Shown here one piece after another: positions 49,788 through 55,688 of a stretch of 55,688 bases of DNA. Position numbers and translations under genes: made by a program. Source of the stretch: Gemmataceae bacterium (GTDB taxonomy: Bacteria; Planctomycetota; Planctomycetia; Gemmatales; Gemmataceae); contig JAIEPT010000018.1 of NCBI GenBank assembly GCA_019748295.1, positions 1 to 55,688 of the forward strand, in the 5' to 3' direction. Within the stretch, counting starts at the first letter, position 1. The number at the start of each line of letters is the position of its first letter. Under the pieces are notes generated by a model. The model had not been told where the DNA came from. It saw only the letters and a list, made by a program, of their open reading frames with translations, and made no database searches.

Positions 49788-51701
49788 CTACGACTTCACG
49801 CCGCAAGCGAGGAGAAACGCATCGCCAAGCCGTTTCGCCTCCGCGTTGATTGCTTCGCACTGCTTCTGCCATTCCGCGCGTGATACGCCGTTCTTGGCGG
49901 GGGCGGAGGAGACTTCCACATACGCTTTCGCCTTCGGTTCGGTGCCGCTCGGTCGCAACGCGATGCGTGCGGAATCGCCGAGGTGGAAGACGAGGAAGTT
50001 GCGAGCCGCCTTGTCGGTCGCTCCTCGATAGGGTCCCATCCAGCCTTCTTCGCGTTGCAAGTCGTCGAAGGCGGCCACCGGGCGGTCGCCGATTTTCGTC
50101 GGCGGGTTCTTGCGCAGCGTTTCCAGCATTCGGCCCATATTCACGCGGCCTTCGATGCCGGGCATCACGATGTTGCGGACTTCATTCCGGAAGTAGCCGA
50201 ACTGCTGCGTGAGTCGTTCGAGGCATTCCACCATGTTGCTCCCTTGCCGCTTCTGATCGAGGGCCAGCTCGGCGAGCAACAAACACGCGGCCGCGGAATC
50301 CTTGTCGCGGATCTTCGGCGTCACGAGGATGCCGTGGCTCTCTTCGCAGCCCAGGATGAAGTCGTCCGGCGTGCCGCGTATTTCTTCGTACTGCCCCGTC
50401 GATTCGAGTTGCCACAGCACTTCGGCGATGTACTTGAAACCCACCAGCAGGTTTTCGACGACCTGGCAACCGTATTGCCGGGCGATGCGCGTCACCATGC
50501 CGGTGGTGACCAGCGTCTTCACGACGATGGGGCTGCGCGGCATGCCGCCGTTCTCGACCAGCTTCGAGAGCTTGTAGTAGGTGAGGAGCGAGGCGATTTC
50601 GTTGCCGTTGAGGAAACGCATCGTGCCGTCGCGATTCGCCGCCATGCCGCCGAGACGGTCGGCGTCGGGATCGGTGGCGAGGATGAGGTCGGCGCCGATC
50701 GATTGGGCGAACGTTTCGGCCCGGTCGAGGCTCGCGGGCACTTCGGGATTCGGCGTCTGGGTCACGTTGGGGAATTGGCCATCCGGCTTCATCTGCTCGG
50801 CCACGGGCCGCACGGGGAAGCCCTGTTTCTCGAGCACCTCCATCGCCCCCATCGAGCCGACGCCATGCAGCGGCGTGAAGACGACCTGAATCTCGTCGAA
50901 TCGCGGCGGATTGATGAGCGACTGCTTGCGGCACAATTCGATGTACGCCTTATGCGGCGCGTCATCGAGGAAGCGGATCTTGCCGGTGCGAACCGCGTCT
51001 TGCCAGGGGAGCGTCTTGATCGTCGTCACCTGCTCGACGAGGTCCGCCATGATCTGGTCGTCGGGAGGAACGGGCTGGCCGCCGCGCTCGTCGTAGAATT
51101 TGCCGCCGTTGTCGTCGGGCGGATTATGCGAGGCGGAGATGTTGAGTCCGCCATGCGCGTTGAGATGGCGGATCGTGTAGGAAAGCTCCGGCGTCGCGAG
51201 GTATCGGGCCGAATTCTCCGGCAATATCCATGCCTGGATGCCGTTGGCCGCGTACACCTGGGCCGCATACTCGGCGAACTTGCGCGACGAAAGATGCAGG
51301 ATCGGGTTCGGCAGATCAGCGGAGTAGTTCTTCTTCTGATCCTCGAACCCCCGCACATCGTAAGCGAGGGCGACCTGAATCGGGCTGACGTTGGGGAAGC
51401 GTTCCTTGAGATACTCCGCATGCCCCTGCACCGAGGCGCCGAGCGTCCAAAGGTTCATGCGATTGGGCCCGATGCCCACCGCCCCGCGCCGCCCGCCGGT
51501 GCCGAAGGGAAGAATCTGAGCGAAGCGGTCGAGCAGCCCGGACCACTTCTTGTTCTGGATGAGCCATTCGATCTGCGGCCGATAGGAGACGAATTCGGGA
51601 TCGGTCAGCCAACGCGTCAGAAACTTGATTGCCGCCTCCTTGACGTCCGAATCCGCATCGATGGCGCGAATGCCTTCAGCAGCTTGAGCGGCGAGATCCA
51701 T
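49788..51701 (-). CDS. Phosphoglucomutase/phosphomannomutase
   Basis: A 637-residue alpha-D-phosphohexomutase that interconverts hexose 1- and 6-phosphates in the cytosol. The phosphoserine loop is ISASHNPPDDNGG (Ser191), the metal loop DPDADR and the sugar-binding GCEESHG. RPSGTEPKAK near the end is the phosphate-binding loop. At 637 residues it is longer than PMM/PGM of about 450-550, with an N-terminal extension like that of the eukaryotic PGM2-type group. I start at the ATG ending at 51701; the longer frame overlaps the divergent gene. Confidence 0.93.
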   Translation of the reverse strand: MDLAAQAAEGIRAIDADSDVKEAAIKFLTRWLTDPEFVSYRPQIEWLIQNKKWSGLLDRFAQILPFGTGGRRGAVGIGPNRMNLWTLGASVQGHAEYLKERFPNVSPIQVALAYDVRGFEDQKKNYSADLPNPILHLSSRKFAEYAAQVYAANGIQAWILPENSARYLATPELSYTIRHLNAHGGLNISASHNPPDDNGGKFYDERGGQPVPPDDQIMADLVEQVTTIKTLPWQDAVRTGKIRFLDDAPHKAYIELCRKQSLINPPRFDEIQVVFTPLHGVGSMGAMEVLEKQGFPVRPVAEQMKPDGQFPNVTQTPNPEVPASLDRAETFAQSIGADLILATDPDADRLGGMAANRDGTMRFLNGNEIASLLTYYKLSKLVENGGMPRSPIVVKTLVTTGMVTRIARQYGCQVVENLLVGFKYIAEVLWQLESTGQYEEIRGTPDDFILGCEESHGILVTPKIRDKDSAAACLLLAELALDQKRQGSNMVECLERLTQQFGYFRNEVRNIVMPGIEGRVNMGRMLETLRKNPPTKIGDRPVAAFDDLQREEGWMGPYRGATDKAARNFLVFHLGDSARIALRPSGTEPKAKAYVEVSSAPAKNGVSRAEWQKQCEAINAEAKRLGDAFLLACGVKS

Positions 51702-51833
51702 GGCGAAAGTCCTAATCGGCGATGAGGTGGTTCGAGGATGATGTACGCCGTTCGTCACGAGGGACAATGCAGCGATGGATATGGCACGTGGAGTTTGGTA
51801 ACCTACTCTCGTCCCGTCAAGTTCGAGGATCGC

Positions 51834-52541
51834 ATGAAAACACTCCACGCTCCTCTCGTCGAGGGACGAACCAGCAAGTTCGACGACATGGAAGCTGTCT
51901 TCGAGATACCCGCCGGCGTGGATTCGTTGGGGTCGTTTCGGCAGTGGAGCCGTTCCGACACTTTCCCCAATCGAGGCAGCATTTGTTGGTGCAACGACAC
52001 GATCATCATCGATATGAGCCCCGAACGCTTTGGCTCGCATAACGCGATCAAGACCGAGTTCACTCGAGTCTTCGCCAATCTGAACGTTCAACATCGACTC
52101 GGTCGTGTGTGCAGCGATCGCTTTCGCTTCGTTCACGAAGGCGCGAATCTCTCCACTGAACCTGATCTTCTATTTGTCTCTCGCGCATCCCTTCGACGAA
52201 AACGAGCCGAATTCATTGCGACGGCGGACGGTAGGGACGATATCGAGGTGGCGGGTGCTGTGGATGTGGTGCTTGAAATCTGCAGCCCCGGTTCGATCTC
52301 AAAAGATTACGAACGAATGATGGCTGCGTACCACCTTGCGGGCGTCCGAGAATACTGGCTCGTCGATGCCCTGGGAGACGAAACGAAATTCGCGATTCAT
52401 ACGCGCGGTCCTAAAGCGTTCGCAGCCCTTCAATCGCCCTGGCAAATATCGAAGGTTTTCCAGAGGAAGTTTCGGCTGGTCCGTAAGCAAATCGATCGCA
52501 ACGAATGGGACTGGCGACTCGAGTCGCGACCTGTGCGGTAG
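51834..52541 (+). CDS. Uma2 (DUF820) family putative restriction endonuclease-like protein
   Basis: A 235-residue protein with the family pattern EPDLLFVSRAS, VDVVLEICSPGS, DYERMMAAYHLAGVREYWLVD. Uma2 proteins have a PD-(D/E)XK nuclease-like fold and are greatly expanded in planctomycetes and cyanobacteria; no function is established. The Asp/Glu residues of the core (EPD, LEI) are kept. GAGGA precedes ATG 51834, chosen over 51738. Confidence 0.8.
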   Translation: MKTLHAPLVEGRTSKFDDMEAVFEIPAGVDSLGSFRQWSRSDTFPNRGSICWCNDTIIIDMSPERFGSHNAIKTEFTRVFANLNVQHRLGRVCSDRFRFVHEGANLSTEPDLLFVSRASLRRKRAEFIATADGRDDIEVAGAVDVVLEICSPGSISKDYERMMAAYHLAGVREYWLVDALGDETKFAIHTRGPKAFAALQSPWQISKVFQRKFRLVRKQIDRNEWDWRLESRPVR

Positions 52542-52634
52542 TGAATATCTCGTATTCCCTGATCAGCGGAGTAAGGTCTTGTTCGGAAGCTAGCGACGCC
52601 GTGGCTGTTTCGCCGGCAAATCCGAGAACCTCGC

Positions 52635-52949
52635 ATGGTCACTACGGAAGATGCCGTCTTGGCAATGCGCCATGCGGTCCAAGAGCACGGCGACGAGCAT
52701 TGCCGCCTTGGCCGACCCGGCTCGATCGGAAGCGACGGGTGCGGCAACGACTTCGCCCTCGCGATCGGCGAAGTCGATTCCAACGCGGAGGGCCCGGTCG
52801 TGTCTCTGGAATACGGCACGGAGAACATCGGCAAAGTCGCTCGCACTTTTTCCGAGTTCGTGGCGAATCACCTCGCGAAAGAATGTACACGCCTCGACTG
52901 CACATCGCCGATACGACGAACGAACTTCAAGTCGGTGCTTGAAGACTAA
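52635..52949 (+). CDS. Short hypothetical protein, possible SUKH-family fragment
   Basis: A 104-residue reading frame with GSDGCGNDFALAIGE, then GPVVSLEYGTENIGKVARTFSEFVANHL. This order resembles the C-terminal half of SUKH (SMI1/KNR4) proteins, some of which are toxin immunity proteins. The N-terminal half of that fold is missing. It may be a truncated gene. No ribosome site is evident, and an antisense frame of similar length exists. Confidence 0.4.
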   Translation: MVTTEDAVLAMRHAVQEHGDEHCRLGRPGSIGSDGCGNDFALAIGEVDSNAEGPVVSLEYGTENIGKVARTFSEFVANHLAKECTRLDCTSPIRRTNFKSVLED

Positions 52950-53091
52950 GGTCACATCCGCACATTCCTTTCAATCCGCACGATTTGCCCCTCCGCGGTA
53001 CGCATGCTACGGTTCTTTCGGAGTCCCCTAGTGCGGCCGGCCGTTCCTCCCCCTTTGGGAACGCTTTGGCTGTTCTCTCCCCGGTGTTCCT

Positions 53092-53565
53092 ATGGATTGG
53101 CTCAATCAACCGTATCTCGTCGCCATCGCCGTCGCCATGGTCGGCTGCTTCCTGATGACGGGCCTCGTCGCGTTTTTCTTTCGGGATCGCACGCCGAAAG
53201 TCGAGGCGGAGCCGGAGGAAGAACTAGGCATCGATGGTCGACCGAAAACCAAGGCCATTCACGACAAGCGCGGCATCGCCCGACGTCGCGGCAAGGTGAT
53301 CGAGGTCTTCATCGCCACGCCCGAAACCAAGGAAGAACCAATTCGCGGCCTGGTGCTCGATCGCTCCATGAACGGGCTCGGATTGGCTTGCGATTACGAA
53401 CTGCCCGTCGGAAAGGTGATCTCCGTACTCCCCGTGGAGGCGGAAACCATGGTGCCGTGGGTGGATGTTCAGGTCCGCAACTGCCGGCACAACGGCACGC
53501 ATTGGGACGTGGGCTGCCAGTTCGTGACTGTCCCCCCGTATTCGACGCTGCTCCTCTTCGGATAA
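53092..53565 (+). CDS. Membrane-anchored PilZ-domain protein
   Basis: A 157-residue protein with one N-terminal membrane helix (LVAIAVAMVGCFLMTGLVAFFF), a short acidic linker and a PilZ domain. The c-di-GMP motifs appear as ARRRGK and, further on, DRSMNGLGLA (D/N-x-S-x-x-G type). PilZ proteins sense cyclic di-GMP. The gene is followed 34 bases later by a zinc-ribbon membrane protein, so the two may be co-transcribed. Confidence 0.8.
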   Translation: MDWLNQPYLVAIAVAMVGCFLMTGLVAFFFRDRTPKVEAEPEEELGIDGRPKTKAIHDKRGIARRRGKVIEVFIATPETKEEPIRGLVLDRSMNGLGLACDYELPVGKVISVLPVEAETMVPWVDVQVRNCRHNGTHWDVGCQFVTVPPYSTLLLFG

Positions 53566-53599
53566 CCCAATCCCCTCCGATTCCGCCCAGGTAAGCGAC

Positions 53600-54217
53600 A
53601 TGAACTTCGTCCCCACGAATCTCGCGTCGGCGCCCGCACCGGATGCGGTCTCCGACGCTTGCCCCAAATGCGGCGACGCTCTCGTCGATCCACGCGGCAT
53701 GGGCTGGTGCAAGAAGTGCGGCTATTGCCGTTCGCTGCAGGATTCGCCCGTGCGTGACGTGCCTCGCACGGTCGTTCCCGCCAAGGCGGCTGCGGCCGGC
53801 GCGGCAGTGCAGCTGCCGTTCTGGGTCTGGGTCATGGTCCTCGGCATCGCCGTCGTCATCGGCGGCTCGGCACTCGTCGGCACGCGTCTGCCTCCAGGCC
53901 CGAAGTTCCCGCGGGCCCTCTGGTGCACGCTGCAGATCGGCGTCGCCATCGGCTTGATCTGGGTCACGCAATTCATCGCCCTGATCGTGCTCGCACCCAA
54001 AGACGCTTCGCTCAACTTCATCCACGCCATTCTGCCGGGGAAGATTTGGGGGCTCGTCGCCAAACGCCTCCCCGCGATGGCGCCCTGCTTGTGGGTCGGC
54101 GTCTGGAGCGTCACCGCCATTCTCAGTTCGCTCTACTTCATCGGCGGCCTCGCTCACTGGAACGAATACTTGCCGGGCAAGAACAAAAACACGATGACCG
54201 TTCCCAAATCGCGCTAA
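53600..54217 (+). CDS. Zinc-ribbon polytopic membrane protein
   Basis: The 205-residue protein has an N-terminal zinc ribbon (CPKCGDALV ... CKKCGYC), then three hydrophobic helices (FWVWVMVLGIAVVIGGSALV; LWCTLQIGVAIGLIWVTQFI; PCLWVGVWSVTAILSSLYFI). The family is unrecognised, but the plan is the same as that of the 43.6-45.8 kb operon. It lies 34 bases after the PilZ gene. Confidence 0.75.
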   Translation: MNFVPTNLASAPAPDAVSDACPKCGDALVDPRGMGWCKKCGYCRSLQDSPVRDVPRTVVPAKAAAAGAAVQLPFWVWVMVLGIAVVIGGSALVGTRLPPGPKFPRALWCTLQIGVAIGLIWVTQFIALIVLAPKDASLNFIHAILPGKIWGLVAKRLPAMAPCLWVGVWSVTAILSSLYFIGGLAHWNEYLPGKNKNTMTVPKSR

Positions 54218-54236
54218 CGACGGGGCGACTGCCTTT

Positions 54237-54270
54237 CTCCCCTTTCCCTCCGGGAGAGGAGGGAGAGGGG
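54237..54270. repeat. CCCTTTCCCTCCGGGAGAG repeat
   Basis: A short form of the C/T-tract palindrome family, placed between the zinc-ribbon gene and the DUF1080 gene. Confidence 0.75.
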
Positions 54271-54369
54271 TGCTCACGGTACTCACGCTTGCACTGACTT
54301 GATTGACGCATGACGAACGAGCCGGTAGCTTGGATTTCTTGCGGTTCGTCCTCTTCTCCGAGTGCTTCC

Positions 54370-55491
54370 ATGCTTGCCTATCGCTGGCTGCTGACGTTGG
54401 CTTTTGTGTCGGCATTTCCGCTCCTGGGGCACGCTCAAGACAAAGACGCCGACAGCCGCGGTTGGCTCAAACTGTTCGACGAGCGAACCACGTTCGGTTG
54501 GATCGACGAAGGCAAATCGCTTTCCGCGGATGAGGGCGTCCTCGTTCTGAAGGGGGGAGTCGCCACGTACTCGATCCCGTTCGCGTCGTTCGAAGTGGAA
54601 GGCGAGTATCAGACCACCGAGGATTGGCGCAGTCTGGGCATTCGTCACAACGACGTCGTTCACGGCGTCCCTCTCAAAGCCGGCAAGGAGTTTTCTCGGT
54701 TCCGTATGAAGGTCGCTGACAGCAAGCTGGAGTTCTCCGACTCCGCCGATCGAAAGCCGCGGCCGGTCGTCATGCAAAAGGAAGAACGCACATTCGCCGT
54801 CGATTTGCAGGTCAACAAAGGCCAGACGCTTCGCATCCGTTCGCTCAAGCTTCGGCCCTTGGGATTGAAGTCGATCTTCAACGGCAAAGACCTCGCCGGC
54901 TGGAAGATTTTCCCCGGCAAGAAATCAACCTTCGAGGTCGAATCCGGCGTCCTCCGTGTGAAGGACGGGCCCGGCGATCTGCAAACCGAAAAGAGGTACG
55001 GCGACTTCGTGCTTCAACTCGAATGCAAGACCAACGGCAAGAATCTCAACAGCGGCGTCTTCTTCCGCTGTCGCGACGGCGAATACCAGAATGGGTACGA
55101 GGCACAGATCCGCAATCAGTTCACGACCGAACCAACTCAGGATTACGTGATCGACGAATACGACCCCAAGACCCGCAAGCTGCTCGAAAAGAAGAAAATC
55201 AAATCGACCGCCGTCGATTTCGGCACCGGCTCGATTTATCGACGAGTCCCCGCTCGCATGGGCGTCGCTCGAGACGGCGAGTGGTTCACGATGACGATCG
55301 CCGCGCACGGCAATCATCTCGCGACTTGGGTGGACGGCATCATGGTCGCCGACTGGCACGATTGGCGCCCCTTCAGCGACAACGCCCGCACCGGCTGTCG
55401 GCTCGAACCGGGGCACATCAGCTTGCAGGGACACGATCCGACGACGGACCTCAACTTCCGCGACTTCCGCATCGCGGAGTATCCGAAGTAA
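54370..55491 (+). CDS. Secreted DUF1080 protein with duplicated domain
   Basis: The 373-residue protein has a signal peptide (MLAYRWLLTLAFVSAFPLLG, cleaved near HAQD). Two DUF1080-like halves follow: a shorter, degenerate one (SRGWLKLFDERTTFGWID) and a full one (LKSIFNGKDLAGWKIFPGKKS, NSGVFFRCRDGEYQNGYEAQ, GHISLQGHDPTTDLNFRDFR). The family comprises secreted glycoside-active beta-sandwiches, with 3-keto-glycoside hydrolysis as a known activity. The ATG at 54370 is chosen for its clean signal peptide; 54310 is possible. Confidence 0.88.
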   Translation: MLAYRWLLTLAFVSAFPLLGHAQDKDADSRGWLKLFDERTTFGWIDEGKSLSADEGVLVLKGGVATYSIPFASFEVEGEYQTTEDWRSLGIRHNDVVHGVPLKAGKEFSRFRMKVADSKLEFSDSADRKPRPVVMQKEERTFAVDLQVNKGQTLRIRSLKLRPLGLKSIFNGKDLAGWKIFPGKKSTFEVESGVLRVKDGPGDLQTEKRYGDFVLQLECKTNGKNLNSGVFFRCRDGEYQNGYEAQIRNQFTTEPTQDYVIDEYDPKTRKLLEKKKIKSTAVDFGTGSIYRRVPARMGVARDGEWFTMTIAAHGNHLATWVDGIMVADWHDWRPFSDNARTGCRLEPGHISLQGHDPTTDLNFRDFRIAEYPK

Positions 55492-55582
55492 GCCCGTGCA
55501 CAACGCCAAGCCCCAGGGGAGGAGCTATTAGCCGCCGCTCTCGGAGCGGCGCGGACTCGCGCGCGGACTCGCTTTCGTGGAA

Positions 55583-55600
55583 ACAAGTTTATTAACTTGT
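55583..55600. repeat. ACAAGTTTATTAACTTGT palindrome
   Basis: A self-complementary AT-rich hairpin near the window end, related to the pair at 36141-36193. The final about 200 bases otherwise show no gene. Confidence 0.7.
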
Positions 55601-55688
55601 TCGAAATCAAAAGGGTGCAGCTGATTCCGCAACATGGTTTTCAAACTGCTTCCGTCAAGGTTAAGGGTTGATTCGTCAGCACCTTGAC

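Noticed and set aside
53600-53760. Riboswitch or RNA element near the PilZ gene
   Set aside because: I found no conserved GEMM-type or other riboswitch core; the short gap of 34 bases leaves no room.

Overview
The window is GC-rich and gene-dense and most likely comes from the chromosome of a planctomycete, probably of the Gemmata group. This is inferred from the gene families present: two DUF1080 (3-keto-disaccharide hydrolase) secreted proteins, a TIGR03067 protein, DUF4058 proteins, an ECF sigma factor, a membrane-anchored Ser/Thr kinase, a dihydropteroate-synthase-like DUF6513 protein of the kind seen with methanopterin C1 genes, zinc-ribbon membrane proteins, and very many palindromic intergenic repeats. 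No marker such as 16S rRNA is present, so the assignment rests on family content alone.

Layout. 1-5.7 kb: a membrane-anchored ParA-type ATPase with a small partner gene (minus strand), an ECF sigma factor, small hypotheticals and a UDP-glucuronate decarboxylase-like gene. 5.9-16.9 kb: a TIGR03067 protein, a repeat-rich anchored protein, mfd (with a repeat element inserted in frame), a PRC-barrel protein with a pentapeptide array, an NAD-dependent epimerase, then a 79-bp inverted repeat abutting a 16-bp tandem array, a DUF1080 protein and a two-domain secreted protein. 17.1-20.5 kb: a CYP152-type cytochrome P450 and a DUF4058 gene, followed by a second DUF4058 gene and a truncated P450 fragment left by tandem duplication. 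20.5-26.9 kb: an O-methyltransferase, the DUF6513 protein, and a minus-strand cluster of kinase, small membrane protein, hemC and HIT protein.

27.1-38.9 kb: the S10-spc-type ribosomal protein cluster rpsJ-rplD-rplW-rplB-rpsS-[tRNA-fMet]-rplV-rpsC-rplP-rpmC-rpsQ-rplN-rplX-rplE-rpsN-rpsH-rplF-rplR-rpsE-rplO-secY. It is unusual in four ways: rplC is missing between rpsJ and rplD, rpmD is missing between rpsE and rplO, an initiator tRNA gene lies between rpsS and rplV, and most larger gaps carry self-complementary repeats of several families. An IS1182-type transposase remnant follows secY.

39.9-55.7 kb: carB, a coupled three-gene operon of zinc-ribbon membrane proteins, an S41 processing protease, a REP-associated tyrosine transposase flanked by its own palindromes, a phosphoglucomutase/phosphomannomutase, a Uma2-like protein, a possible SUKH fragment, a PilZ protein, a zinc-ribbon membrane protein and a second DUF1080 protein.

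I see no CRISPR array, prophage or complete defence island. The strongest candidates for something under-described are the tRNA-fMet inside the ribosomal operon, the colonisation of that operon and of mfd by palindromic repeats, the inverted-repeat plus 16-bp array, the membrane-anchored ParA pair, and the unevenly diverged DUF4058/P450 duplication.
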